Notes: generated by a model from the sequence alone, not told the origin. Positions 33,270 to 44,605 are shown, numbered from the stretch's first letter. The stretch: DNA of 64,000 bases from Rhizomys pruinosus (GCA_009823505.1 VZQC01013859.1:295245-359244); one strand, 5' to 3'. A program made the numbers and translations.

Positions 33270-35639
33270 TTTTTTTTTTTAATTTTTATTGATGCTTTGT
33301 GCAATTCATACATTATTTTCCAATTCAGTTCAGGCACATTTCCCTTTCCCTTCCCCCCCACCCCCACCCCATCCCAGATCATGCATTCTGCCATAACTGT
33401 CCTGCATCTTTCTCTCCAGTTTTTTTTTTTCATTTTTAGCTATAAGTGATAACCCATGAGTACAAGCATCCTTTGTGCAAAAACAATCTGCAAGCTGTGT
33501 TTGCCCAAACCCAAACACACACAGCCCCACCATCCGTGGGGGGTGACGGGTTTGTTTTGTTCAATCAAGTTGATCAAAATGAGTGTCCAGACTACATTGC
33601 TGTAGGTTCCCATTCACACCAAATCGCAGCCCTTCATTCTGCCAAACGCCCCTCTTCTGCAGATTGTTCCTAGGCTTAGAAAAAGGCTAAGGTGGATGAA
33701 GATGCAAAAGCAGTCCACTTCTCTCTGGAGTGTTGTCTTGGACCTGGTCAATTCGGCTGTTTCCATTCATGGGCTACAGTTTGTCCAGGATTAACTTTTC
33801 AATCCTACTAATGGAAGCACAGTAATTGATATATATGTGATTGTAACAGCACTAATAGTTATGGTAGGTTATTTGGCATAGACACATAAGTTTGGATATA
33901 TGTGATCCATGAATTACATTTTTTTTCCCCTGTTAAAATATGACAGGGTTCTTACTGTGGCTTAAACATGCTCCTAACCTGTAGAGGATGTAAGCTGGGG
34001 CATCAGCCATGGGTTTTCCTCCAAGGAAGAGCCAATAGCCAGTAGATTTGGGATATCACAGTGCACATGGCTGCCATCTGCCTGAACAAGTTTCCAGGAC
34101 AGGTGAGGTGTAGACTGGTGCTGCGTTGGAGTCTTGCTTAACTCAAGGAGAAACCTGTTTGTGCTTATATGGTTTAGTGGCCTTTGGTAACACTCTCTGG
34201 CTTCCAGAGCATTGGACACTTGCAGTTTGTGGTCTCAATGACATCCTCCCCATGTTAATGTCAGTCTTCGGCAGCAGGGCCTTATCATCTCTCTTCCCTG
34301 CAGGTATTCCAACTTAGGGGCAAGGCCCTTACCTTTTTGTGGGGCCTTGATCCCATGGCCAACATCCCCCTGGTAGAAACAATTCTATTGCTAATGTCGA
34401 GTTCTCATCATTGAATTTACTTGGGCCTAGTGCATAGCCACAATGACTTTAGTATTATATTTGGGTTCTGAACAAGGAATAAATCTTTGTTCATAGTTCT
34501 TATGTCTATTAGTTCAATTAAAGAAAGGCAGTTTCAGGTTTTATAAAGAGGATTGCCTCTATAATAGTTGCTCCAGTTTACAGTTGGAGAACGCCCTCAT
34601 CATCAGTACATATTCTCCTTGTTCTATGGGGGGGAGGCCCCCAAGAAAGTCTCTCATATCAAACCTTTGTGGCACCTAGAAGTGTAAAGTTTCATTTGCG
34701 ACTCATTAAAATAGTTTGTTCAATGTAGGTCCAACAGAGGGGTTCAATGTTTATGGCAATCTGTAGGCTTTTCTTCCCTTTCAATGTCAGATGGGTCACC
34801 TTTCAGTTGGCACTTTTTGTACCATCCTATCAAAGCAAAGCTGTATCTTTTCTTTCTCGCAGCGTTAAGTTGGTGACATTTTGTCCTGTTGGTAACCAAA
34901 CAAATCTTTTCCGTTCCCTAGTTAGTTTTAAGATTTGGATGCAAGGTTTTGAACAAAAAGGGTTTCATGTCTTTCGGTATCCCCCCCCCCCTTTTTTTTT
35001 AACCCATGCGGTCTCCGGATGGACAGTTGTTATTATACATAACTATAGTGGTAGACTCAAGGCACAGATTTTCATCAAAATTCACCCATGTGTTTTGGGT
35101 GTGGACAATATATGATTAACGTTGGGAGGAAGCAAAATTAATTTTTTATGTTAAATCAATCACTTAAAGAGAATGCTACAAGGTGATACTGTACAACAGA
35201 AGAAATTTAAGAACATTTTGTGTTGCCCAGTCCCAAAGTTATTCTTCTACAGATTTTATGTAAAGCAAATGTGGACAACAGTGATTTATCTCCATTTAAC
35301 TCAGATCATTACCATTTTTTATCAGAGTCTGTAACCAATATCGTTTAATATACACATATTTACTTTTACTAAGCCCTAAAAACACCAGTATCCGTAGGAC
35401 AGTGTTAGGAAAACTGGGTACTTGTTGAACTCACGTCAATATAAAATAATGCCTTAATCCAATATAGACACCCGTGTCCCTCTCCCAACACCCCTCCCCT
35501 TTCCAATTCAACTATTTCAGTCCGTTTTCTGATGCAGTCTTTCTGTTGTTCTTTACTATGCAGCCCTCTCCATGAGAAATATTATATCTGGGTGCATTGA
35601 TCTAGCATCCACATAATGAGGACACCAATTTGGTCCGTT
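33270..35639 (-). other. L1 3' UTR, unusually long (about 2.3 kb)
   Basis: The tail at 33270-33420 is the same L1 terminus seen at 7930-8220, 9974-10124 and 63720-63850. Upstream of it, about 33540-34320 is homologous to the tail modules at 442-1323 and 21840-22855. A further about 1.3 kb (34320-35640) is not seen elsewhere in the window. The 5'-truncated L1 at 7316-8226 has a 3' UTR of only about 540 bp. Confidence 0.7.
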
Positions 35640-38146
35640 TGTTTCTTCTGGACTGTGTTACTTCACTAACATATGTCTTCTAAACTCCATCCATTTATCG
35701 CAAAGTTCATGATTTCTTTTATTTGATTTTGTTTACATTTGTTTTTATTTTTGTACCACATTTCTCTATCACTCGTCAGTTGAAGGGCACGTGGTTGCGT
35801 TCCAGCTTTTTGCTATTGTGGGACACAGAGTGCCAAACATAGCTGTGCATGATCTTTGCAGTAAGAGTGGTCTGTGGGTATATACCCAGGAGTGGTAAGG
35901 CTAGGGTCAAGGAAGCATTTTGAGTCTCTATGGTTTCTTCCACACCGGGCTTTCCATAGTGGTGTGTACAAGTTTCACTATTCCCACCAGCAATGGATGA
36001 GTGTTCCCCTTCCCAACCTCTCCAGCACTTGGGTCATCATCTGTTCTCTGATCAGCCTAGCCAGTCTTATTGGAGTAAGTGATATTCAAAGTGGTTTTAA
36101 TTTGCTAATTCCTGAATGTTCAGAGATGTTGAACACTTCTTAAGATGTGTTCTCAGCCTCTCTAATCCTCCTCTGTGAAGTCTCTATTCAGATCTTTGCT
36201 CCTCTTTTGAGTGATTATTTGTTTTCTTTCTTCTTTGTTTTTTGAGTAGCTTGTATTACTCTGGAAATTAATGCTTAAGTCAGATGTTGTTGCTGTGAAT
36301 GTTTCTTCCCACTCGTGGGTTTTCTCTTCACTCTTTATTGTTTCTTTTTGATGTCCAGATGCTTTTTTTAAGCTTTTTGAGTTTAATGAAATCACAATTT
36401 TCAATTGTTGACCTAATTTCCTGTGCAGCTGCTGTCTGATTTCGGAAATCTTTTCCTACACTATGTCTTGATAGACTGTGCCAAGTTTCTTCTATACTCC
36501 AGAGTTTGGGGTTTCACTTCTTTGCGGTCTTTGGTCCATCTGGAGATGACCTTTTTTACAAGGTGCGAGGTAGGGGTTTAATTCTTCTTTTACAAGTGGT
36601 GTGATCAGTTTGCCAACACCACTTGCTGAAGCTGTTGTCTTTCCTCCATTGTTGTCTCTTGGCCCCCTTGTCATATGAGGTTGTCTGACATTGTCTGAGC
36701 TTCAGGTTTGGATCTTCGGTTTTATTCCATTGGTAACTGCTCTGTTTTTATGCCAGTACCAGGCGTTTTATGGCTATAGGCCTGTAGTTTAGTTTGATGT
36801 TGGTATAGCGATTGCCCTGTATTGCTTTTTCATCAGGGTTGCTTTGGCTATGGGGTCTTTTGTTTCTTCCAAATGAAACTGAGGATTTTTTTTCCCAGCA
36901 TTGTGAAGAAACTTCTTGGGATTTTGATTGGGAGTCGCATTAAATCTGTACACTAGTTTGGTTAGGATGGGACCATTTTTACTAATTTATTTTCCCAATC
37001 ATGAGCATGTCTTCTTCAATTTCCAATCCATCTTCTGATGTCTTCCTCAAATTTCCTTCTTCAGGGATTAAATTTTTGTTGTAGAGCTCCTTCGTGTCTT
37101 TGGTTAGGTTGTTTCCTAGGTATTTTATGTTTTTGAGGCTTCTTGTGAGTGGAAGGTTCTCCTTGTAGTCCTTCTTCCGTTGCTTGTGTTGGTTGTTAAA
37201 GAAAGGCTACTGATTGTTTTTTCTAGATTTCTTTTGTATCCTGCCCTTTACCAAAGTTCTTAATCATTTTATGAGTTTTCTGGTTGAGTCTTAGGCATCC
37301 CTTAGGTAGACAATCATATCATAGCAAAAAGGGATACTTGACTTCCTCTTTCCAATTAGAACTCCTTTAATTTCCTTTTCTGCCTTATTGCCCTAGCCGG
37401 GTTTCCGCACTATATGAAAAGGAGTGGTGACAGGGGGCAGCCAGGCCTTGCCGAGTTCCTACTTTAAGGGGAATGCTTCTCGTTCATTTCCCCCTTTCGG
37501 ATGATATTGGCTGTGGGTTTCCTGTTATGGCTTTGATTTAAAATTGAAGAATGATCCCTCCAGACCAATTCCCTCCAGGAAAAAAAACTTAAACATGAAA
37601 GGATGCTGGGATTTTGTTCAAGGCTTTTTCACATCAATTGATATGATGGTGTTGTTTTTCCCTTCATGGTCAATTTATTGTTTGATGATGTTTATTGGAT
37701 TTTCGGTTATTGTTGAACCATCCCTGGATCTCGGTATGAATCCAACTTGGTCATGGTGGATGATTTTTCTTGATGTGAGTCTGTATGCGATTTTCCAGAA
37801 TCCTGTTTAGAAATTTTGGATTCTGTGTTCATTAGGGAGATGGGTCTATAGTTCTCCCATTTGGTTGGAAATCTTTGCCTGGTTTGGGTAGTAGCGTCAT
37901 GCTGGATTCAGAGAAGGAATCTGGGGGAAGTCCTTCGTGTTTGATCTTCTTCAACAAATTTAAGTGTAATTGTTGTAAGTCTCTTTCCAAAATATTTATT
38001 AGAATTCTGCCGTGACACCATCCGGGGCTGGGCATTTTTGGTTGGGAGGCAACTTATTACATCCTCGATTTCTTCGTGTAAATTGGTTTGTTAGGCTGTC
38101 AAATCTGTTCTTGGTTGAGCTTTGGTTGATTCCCAGGGATTTCAGA
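35640..38146 (-). pseudogene. LINE-1 ORF2, RT to C-terminus, indel-ridden
   Basis: Continuation of ORF2 after codon 435. Blocks of reverse transcriptase and C-terminal sequence are recognisable in shifting frames, for example a GPDG-type motif near 38010-38030 and the C-terminal region near 35700-36400. The FADD box position (37313-37330) has lost bases, so the catalytic motif is broken. Length from the ORF2 start to here is close to that of a complete ORF2 (about 3.8 kb), so it is not deleted but disrupted by many single-base insertions and losses. This contrasts with the clean upstream part. Confidence 0.85.
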
Positions 38147-39454
38147 CTATTCATCCATTTCTTCTAGGTTTTCAAACTTAGTAGAATATAAGTTTTTGAA
38201 GTAGTCCCGTATGATTGTCTGGATCTTTTCATTGTCTGTTGTGATATTTCCCCTTTCATCACAGATTCTATTGATTTGGAGTTGTTCCCTCTTTCTTTTG
38301 GTTAACTGGGCTAGAGGTCTGTCTATCTTGTTTATTCTCTCAAAGAACCAACTTTTGGATTCATTGATTTTTTGTATGGTTTTCTTTGTTTCTATTTCAT
38401 TGATCTCTGCTCTGATTTTTGTTATTTCTTCTTGTCTGCTCCGTTTAGGGTTCATTTGTTGTTGTCTCTCAAGTATTTTTAGCTGCAGTGTTAGATCGTT
38501 CACTTGTGCTCTTTCTGTTTTTTTAATGTGGGCACTTAGAGCTATAAACTTCCCTCTTAGGATTGCTTTAAGAGTGTCCCATAGATTTTGCTGTGTTGTT
38601 TTATCATTGTCATTCAGTTCCAGGAATGTTTTTATTTCTTTTTTTATTTCTTCCTTGACCCACTCATTATTCAGGAGAGTGTTGTTTAGTCTCCATGTGT
38701 TCCTGTAGGTTGTAGGGTTTATTCTGGTGTTGATATTGAGTTTTATTGCACTGTGGTCTGATAGAATGCATGAGATTATTTCAACCTTTTTATATTTGTT
38801 GAGTTTTTCCCTGTGTCCCAGTATATGGTCTATTTTGGAGAATGTTCCATGAGGTGCTGAGTAGAAAGTGTATTCTCTGGTGTTTGGGTGAAATATTCGG
38901 TAGATGTCTGTGAGGTCCATTTGGTGTATTGTGTCATTTAGTTCAGATGTCTCTCTGTTTATCCTTTGTCCTGTTGATCTGTCTAGAGGACTTAATGGGG
39001 TATTGAAGTCCCCTAGTATTAGTGTGCTGGGGTTAATCTGTGCCTTGAGATCCTGAAGAATTGTCTTTATAAAGTTTGGTGCACTGATGTTTGGTGCATA
39101 TATATTTATGATTGTGAAATCTTCATCGTCAATTGTTCCTTTAATAAGGATGTAATGGCCCTCTTTGTCTCTTTTGATTTCTTTTGCTTTGAAGTCTATT
39201 TTGTCTGATATTAGAATAGCCACACCCGCTTTCTTTTTGGTACCATTTGCTTGGAATACTTTCTTCCATCCCTTCACCTTAAGTTGGTGCCTATCCTTGA
39301 AATTGAGATGGGTTTCTTGTAGACAGCATATAGATGGGTTTTGTTTCCTAATCCATTCTCCCAGTCTATGCCTTTTGATTGGGGAGTTTAGCCCATTAAT
39401 ATTTAAGGTTACAATTGAAAGATGGATGTTGCTTCCTTTCACTTTATTATCCAT
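38147..39454 (-). CDS. LINE-1 ORF2 N-terminal 435 codons (endonuclease domain intact)
   Basis: N-terminal part of L1 ORF2p, whose endonuclease nicks target DNA at T-rich sites and whose reverse transcriptase copies L1 RNA by target-primed reverse transcription in the nucleus. Residues about 10-240 form the AP-endonuclease-like domain with its catalytic boxes visible: TLNINGL (Asn), LQETH (Glu), ILGDFNTPL (Asp, Asn), SKIDHIL (Asp) and LSDHSAI (Asp-His). The following linker ends at ENLEEMDE with a premature stop. The other L1 copy at about 3524-3535 reads through this point, so the stop comes from a one-base insertion. The start ATG lies 44 bp after the ORF1 stop, the usual dicistronic arrangement. 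A protein from this frame would have endonuclease but no reverse transcriptase. Confidence 0.93.
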   Translation of the reverse strand: MDNKVKGSNIHLSIVTLNINGLNSPIKRHRLGEWIRKQNPSICCLQETHLNFKDRHQLKVKGWKKVFQANGTKKKAGVAILISDKIDFKAKEIKRDKEGHYILIKGTIDDEDFTIINIYAPNISAPNFIKTILQDLKAQINPSTLILGDFNTPLSPLDRSTGQRINRETSELNDTIHQMDLTDIYRIFHPNTREYTFYSAPHGTFSKIDHILGHREKLNKYKKVEIISCILSDHSAIKLNINTRINPTTYRNTWRLNNTLLNNEWVKEEIKKEIKTFLELNDNDKTTQQNLWDTLKAILRGKFIALSAHIKKTERAQVNDLTLQLKILERQQQMNPKRSRQEEITKIRAEINEIETKKTIQKINESKSWFFERINKIDRPLAQLTKRKREQLQINRICDERGNITTDNEKIQTIIRDYFKNLYSTKFENLEEMDE

Positions 39455-39498
39455 TTGGACTTCTAGCCTTTGATTTTGCTCCTATGGTTATGTTTTTG

Positions 39499-40662
39499 TT
39501 AGTTTCTTTTCCTAGGTGTTTGAGGATTGTTGCTCCTCTCTTCTGCCCTTTGAATTGCTTCAAGTATTTTATGAAGAGTTGGTTTTCCAGACATGTATTC
39601 CATCATCTTGTTTATGTCATGGAAGATTTTTCTCTCTCCTTCAAGTATAGTCGACATTTTTGCTGGGTAAAGTATTCTGGGTTGGCATCCATAGTCCCTT
39701 AACACAGGGAATGCTTTGCTCCATGTTCTTCTTGCTTTCATGGTTTGAGGCGAGAAGTCAGTTGTAATTCTGATGGGTTTCCCTTTGTATGTGACTTGTT
39801 TTTCTTTTGTGGCCCTCAGAATTTTGTCTTTGTTTTGGGCATCTAGCATTTTAACTATGATATGGCGTGGGGTGTTTCTTTTCTGATCTTGTCTATTTGG
39901 GGTCCTATGTGCTTCTTGTATTTGTATGGGCTTGTCTATTTTTAGTTTGGGGAAATTTTCATCTATTATTCTGTTGAAGATCTGATCAATACTATTCTCT
40001 TGAGATTCTTCTCCTTCCTCTATTCCTATGATGCGGAGGTTTGGTCTTTTCATAGTGTCCCATATTTCCTGGTTGTTCCACTTTTGTGTATTTTTAAATT
40101 TTTCATAATCTTTATTTGAGCTTTTTAATTGCTCTGTGTTATCTTCCAGGTCTGATATTCTTTGTTCTGCTTCCTCCATTCTACTTCTGAGGCTTTTTCC
40201 TTTTCTTTCTTCTTGATTGACTGAGTGTTCTAATTCCTTTTTTGTTTCCTCCTGTGTTTTCTTTAGTACCTCCATTTCCTTTTTGAGCTTCTCAATCTCT
40301 TCTTTGTGCTTCTCAATCTCTTCTTGGTGCTCCTTTCTTCTTTGGTTGGCTTCCTTTTTCAGTGTTTCTACTTCCATTCGGAGTTTGTTTTTTTCTCCCT
40401 CTAGTTCTTTCTGGAGTTTGTCATTCTGTTCCTTTAGTTCTTTCCGAAGTTTGTCATTGTATCCCTCTAGGCCCTTTTTGAGTTTTTCATTCTCTCTCTT
40501 TAGTTCTCTGACTTCTTCTTTATTTTCTTTAATTTCTCTGCATATGTCTGCAATTATTCCTTTAAGCTCTGTTCCTTGGGTCTCCTCCAAGGGGATCCCA
40601 TTGTAGCTATCTCCTCCAGGTTTGGTAGGGCCTGGTGTGGGAATATCCTGTGCCTTTCCCAT
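39499..40662 (-). CDS. LINE-1 ORF1p, RNA-binding chaperone (intact)
   Basis: Complete 387-residue ORF1, close to the usual rodent length of about 360-380. ORF1p trimerises, coats L1 RNA and is needed for retrotransposition. An N-terminal acidic/Pro-rich segment (1-35) is followed by a long charged coiled coil (about 35-190) containing 11-residue units (DKLRKELKEQN, DKLQKELEGEK) and heptad copies (EEIEKHK, EEIEKLK). The RRM-like domain (about 210-300) has NLRIIGIEEGEE and PRHIIVKM. The C-terminal domain (about 300-375) has YKGKPIRITTDFS and PRILYPAKM, and the tail is basic (TPRKRN). No frameshift or stop is present. It lies directly downstream of the monomer promoter. It is a transposon gene; expression cannot be judged from sequence. 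Confidence 0.96.
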   Translation of the reverse strand: MGKAQDIPTPGPTKPGGDSYNGIPLEETQGTELKGIIADICREIKENKEEVRELKRENEKLKKGLEGYNDKLRKELKEQNDKLQKELEGEKNKLRMEVETLKKEANQRRKEHQEEIEKHKEEIEKLKKEMEVLKKTQEETKKELEHSVNQEERKGKSLRSRMEEAEQRISDLEDNTEQLKSSNKDYEKFKNTQKWNNQEIWDTMKRPNLRIIGIEEGEESQENSIDQIFNRIIDENFPKLKIDKPIQIQEAHRTPNRQDQKRNTPRHIIVKMLDAQNKDKILRATKEKQVTYKGKPIRITTDFSPQTMKARRTWSKAFPVLRDYGCQPRILYPAKMSTILEGERKIFHDINKMMEYMSGKPTLHKILEAIQRAEERSNNPQTPRKRN

Positions 40663-41327
40663 CTTGTCCCTTCATCTGGCATATGGGTTTCCCTTTTGTG
40701 GTTCAAGTCAGAAATGACTTTTCACTATATTAGCGGATGGTTCTGCTTGCCTCCTTCCGATGCTTTTTTCCTCTTTCCTCCTCCTTTTTAAAAAAATTTT
40801 TTTTTATTTTTATGGTGTATTGACTTGCCTAGGTTTCAGGTTTTCAATTTTGTGTATATATTGGATGTTGGAAGCCTATGTCAGTCTTCTCTTTCTGTTC
40901 TGAAGGTTCTCCAAAAGGAAGACCACTTGGATTCTCAGCAATTCCCTTGGCACGGGGGTGGGGGTGGGGTTGCGTGCCTGACCTAACCTGCTCCCCGGTA
41001 CCTCTGGGACGGGGACCCCGGAAAGAGGGTTCAGAGCGAGACACCCTCCCAGCTGCCCCTGTGCCAGACCACCCCACCCGTAGCTGTGTACCTGGCTTGC
41101 AAGTAATGGCGTCTTGCCTGCGACTCAGGAGCCCACCCACAAGTCAGCTAGCTGGGACCAGAGCAGAAGTAAACACGACCCTCTGTTTACTCTGCCAAGA
41201 AAGAGCGTGGTCCCTCTGGGACGGGGACCCTGGAAAGAGGGTTCAGAGCGAGACCCTCTCCCAGCTGCCCCTGTGCCAGACCACCCCACCTGTAGCTGTG
41301 TACCTGGCACGTGAGTAATGGCGTCTT
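40663..41327 (-). promoter_or_regulatory. L1 5' UTR with 212-bp promoter monomers
   Basis: GC-rich 5' UTR. A unit beginning (plus strand) cctctgggacggggacc at 41001 recurs at 41213 with few differences, giving a 212-bp period and about 1.5 monomers before the 5' end. Rodent L1 monomers act as RNA polymerase II promoters. The first bases of the element hold a taatggcg motif (plus strand about 41315-41322), close to the YY1 site found at the start of other L1s. The same motif recurs in the next monomer near 41105. Confidence 0.85.
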
Positions 41328-41339
41328 GGGTACATCTTT

Positions 41340-41690
41340 CTTAGAAGCTAAGCGAGATAGCGTGCAGATGAGTAAGAGTGTTCATGACCATTTGCTGCCA
41401 GCAGTCTGCATACCATCTTGCCTTACTCTGAGAGCTAGCCAGCAAGGAGGATGCTTCCAGCTCAGCTCCAGCTTGACTGATCTATGTCCTGTGATCAGAA
41501 CATGCGTTGTTTTCAGCAGGAGACTCTTACTATCTAGTGCTAGTGGTCAGCCAAATGCAGTGACAATTGCCTGTATTTGAGTATCTCAGAGACCTCCTTC
41601 ACCAACAACTTGTCGAGAAGTAGCTCACCCCTGGCACTGGGTCTATGGATTGGGAGCACTTCACCCATCCACACATGGTATTTTTGCTCA
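41340..41690 (+). mobile_element. Older rodent dispersed repeat, right half
   Basis: 'agctagccagcaaggaggat', 'cagctcagctccagcttgac' and 'cctgtgatcagaacatg' look like the continuation of the repeat at 32530-33257, with the L1 inserted between the halves. Family not named. Confidence 0.5.
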
Positions 41691-42222
41691 AAAATTTTTA
41701 AAGAAATTATTTTTGATTAGCTACCCAGAATTGGATTTCCTTACACTTTTTCATATATCCTTAGTTTTACCACATTTTAAATGCTCAATATGTATTTAAT
41801 AATTTCCATATCAAGCAGTGCAACTCCAAGGGTTATTTTTCTTTATACCTACATATCTACTTATCAAAAATATTTCTTCAAGACTTACTTTGTGTTCAGC
41901 ATTCTTATAAGTTCTTCTATTGCACAGAGAAAAGATATCTATTGTTCTCAAGTGACTCAGTAGCACATGAAAAAACCAGTCAGCATATTGGCTATGGCAG
42001 AAAGTGATACTTCTGATGACAGAGATGTGGCTTCTTGAATATACAAAGGCTATCCAGAGAACAGGCACTTGCAAAAGGAATATTTGCTGGAAGATGATAT
42101 TTGTGAACTAAATCTGAAGAAATAAGCAACACTAGAAAAACAAAAACTATATAAACAAAGGTAGAAGCACATTGGAAAGCCTGAGAGAGCATGACACATG
42201 CAGTAGGTACAAATGTCTGGAT
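41691..42222. other. Unrecognised DNA
   Basis: No repeat family or exon recognised. Short overlapping frames on the minus strand (41811-42274) lack domains. Confidence 0.45.
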
Positions 42223-42235
42223 AAGACTGAAACCA

Positions 42236-42394
42236 ATAGCCAGGTGTGGTGGTGCACGTCTTTAATCCTAGCACTCAGGAGGCAGATGCAGTCAGATCTT
42301 TGTGAATTCAAGGCCAGCCTGGTCTACAGAGTGAGTTCCAGGACAGCTGGGGCTACAGGGAGACCCTGTGTCGAAAAGACCAAAAAATACAAAA
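42236..42394 (+). mobile_element. B1 SINE, 13-bp TSD
   Basis: Sense B1 from 'atagccaggtgtggtggtgc' to an A-rich tail. Near-perfect duplications aagactgaaacca (42223-42235) and aagactgaagcca (42395-42407). Confidence 0.95.
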
Positions 42395-42544
42395 AAGACT
42401 GAAGCCAACAAAACAGTAGAGAGAAGTAGGACAGATGGATGAGATATAGCACAAAGGACTTGTATGCATTGTCAATTTATCCTGGAGTTGAAAGGTAACA
42501 ATTATCTTTGTGTACTGAACATGAATGGAAAAAATAGAATTAAG

Positions 42545-42775
42545 TAGAGATTAAGAAAGTGGGCTCTGGAGGAAGACTCCCTGAGTTTGAACTTCAGGGT
42601 TGATACCAGTTCTATGAACTTGGACAAATAATTTTGGCCTTCTGTGCGTACATGTTCTTATACCTGGCTATAGATGCTACTAGTATCTCATTGCAGGGTG
42701 GTTATGAGAAGTTAATTGTTATATGGGACATTCTTTGAATGACTATCAGATTAAAGTTAGTAACTGGTAAATACT
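42545..42775 (+). mobile_element. MIR SINE
   Basis: 'agtgggctctggaggaagac', 'ctgagtttgaacttcag', 'gaacttggacaaataatttt' and 'gggtggttatgagaag' follow the MIR consensus end to end. Confidence 0.78.
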
Positions 42776-42901
42776 AAAATCACAGAACTTTAAGTGGTAA
42801 AGAACTATAAAGGTAATTGAAGTTTATAATTACCACAGCTTGAGCCAAGGATGAAATACAAGCTTAATGAGGAACCCCCCAACCAACTTAAGTGATATCC
42901 A

Positions 42902-43035
42902 GCTGAGCATGGTGGCACACACTTTTAATCCCAGAACTCAGCAGGCAGAGGCAAGTGAATCTCTGTGAGGTCAAAGCTAGCCTGTTCTACATAGCGAGTT
43001 CCAGCGGGGCTACAGGAAAACCGTGTCTTAAACCC
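42902..43035 (+). mobile_element. B1 SINE (older)
   Basis: 'agctgagcatggtggcacac', 'aatcccagaactcagcaggc' and 'gttccagcggggctacagg'. Diverged; A-tail degraded. Confidence 0.88.
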
Positions 43036-44265
43036 AAATTCCCAAAGTTACTGGTTATCTAAACCAGGACAGAGTTGGAAATGGCAAGTACTGACAGCTT
43101 GGAAAACTGCATGAAGTGACAGAGGCTGGTGACCAGTTGACAGGGGACAAGAGCCTGTTAACCGCTCCTAGGTTTTTGTCCTGAGTTCTTGAACAAGTGT
43201 TGGCACATTACGTAAAGAATGAGTGGCTTAGGGTTTCGCAGATGACATGGGAGTGTACGCTGGGGGTAAAGGAGAAAATAGATGGAAAATAATCGGTGTT
43301 ATTAGATGCATTGAGTTTGGGAAGAAAGTGGAATAACTGAGAGCCGATGTTTAATAGGGTTGAGTACATGCTTTGCAGAGGAATATCTAGGAACTGACAT
43401 TACATTTTTCCTCAGGAAATGTCTAAATATCTAATTGGCAATGATAAATGTACATTTTGAGGCTATCATGGATACCCTTTTAAAATAATCAGTTAAATTC
43501 TTTTTGACCTCTAGGAAATGACAAATTTATGGTATAATTTAAAGGAGTTTTATATGGATACCATAAACAAATCAGGTAATGTTCTAAACTATTTTACAGA
43601 GATTATACAGACTCACACTAAGCCACAGTAATCTAAAGTAGATCTTAAAAATGACAGTAGTTTTAGCAATACCAAATAAATTTATCATTTTTCCATAAAA
43701 ACAACCCAGGTCATAAACTGGAAGTTTCTCTTTGCACATATGACAAAGAGACAGGACAAGCAGGTGCAAGGAATTAGACAAAGCTAAAGTTGTGCTAAAA
43801 AAATAGTCTTCTTAGTTAATTTTGCATATAAGTAGAGCACATTTTTACCAAACAGTAGAGATTCCCCCCACCCCCACCCCGGCTTTAGGCGATCTATTGA
43901 GTATGGAATGTACTTTTAGAGTCAAATTCAAGTCACTCAGTAAATGCAGGAAATATCTATGTAAACTAATGCCAGAGAGGTAGATCCCTGGACAGTGGGG
44001 CTCTGTTAGAGCTGTTTGTGGAGAAAATCCCCAGACCGAACTGAGGGGGTTCATTTAGCAGATGTGCACCTGGCAAACACTAAGACAGGGAGGAAGAGAG
44101 AAGTAGCACATTGTGACAAAGGACAGATGCAGAGTGAGTCTGAAGCTACAGAGATGGGTAGACAGAGATGCTGAATGAGAGGGACTAGAGTAAGCCAGAG
44201 TAGAAAGAGAAAGCCCTGGGCTTCGGATGTAGTTTGTTATTGCTCCACAAATGTGCTGACCTTTA

Positions 44266-44269
<4 letters not shown>
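43036..44269. other. Unrecognised DNA
   Basis: About 1.2 kb with no repeat family recognised; a C-rich tract (ccccccacccccacccc) lies at about 43864-43880. Confidence 0.5.
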
Positions 44270-44320
<51 letters not shown>

Positions 44321-44605
44321 GCGTGTGTGTGTTTAGGCCAGGGGAGAACCCCGGGTGTTGGTCCTTGCCTTCCATCTTGTTTCCTGAGACAGCATCTCTT
44401 GTTCACTATCATGTACACTAGGCTTGCTTGCCTACAAGCTTCTGGGAATCCTCTTGTCTCTGCCTCCCATTTCACCTTACAAGTGTTGAGACTACAGATT
44501 ACACTAGCATGTCGGCCTTATGTGGGCTCTTGGGTTTCTAACTCAGGTTCTCTCTCATTCTTGCATGGCAAGTCCTTTGCCCACTGAGCCATCTCCTCAA
44601 CCCTG
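44270..44605 (-). mobile_element. B4 SINE with (CT)n tail
   Basis: Starts with a (CT)n run at about 44273-44313 in place of the usual GT tail, then 'ttcctgagacagcatctctt', 'gcatggcaagtcctttgccc' and 'actgagccatctcctcaacc'. Antisense B4. Confidence 0.75.

Larger units (their letters stand above)
33270..41327 (-). mobile_element. Full-length LINE-1, 12-bp TSD
   Basis: Complete L1 of 8,058 bp. In sense order it has a 5' UTR with 212-bp monomers (41327-40663), ORF1 (40662-39499), a 44-bp spacer, ORF2 (39454 to about 35640), a 3' UTR of about 2.3 kb and an A-tail at 33270. The duplication gggtacatcttt is at 33258-33269 and 41328-41339. ORF1 and the ORF2 endonuclease domain are intact. ORF2 beyond codon 435 is full of small indels that begin abruptly, possibly an assembly artefact. 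Confidence 0.94.

Noticed and set aside
34747..35115. 122-codon plus-strand frame
   Set aside because: It lies antisense in the indel-rich L1 3' UTR and is interrupted by C and T homopolymers.
38211..40606. Plus-strand frames of 95-165 codons (38211-38708, 39165-39473, 39415-39702, 40217-40606)
   Set aside because: They are antisense to L1 ORF2 and ORF1; the Phe/Ser/Leu-rich composition is the mirror of Lys/Glu-rich L1 coding sequence.
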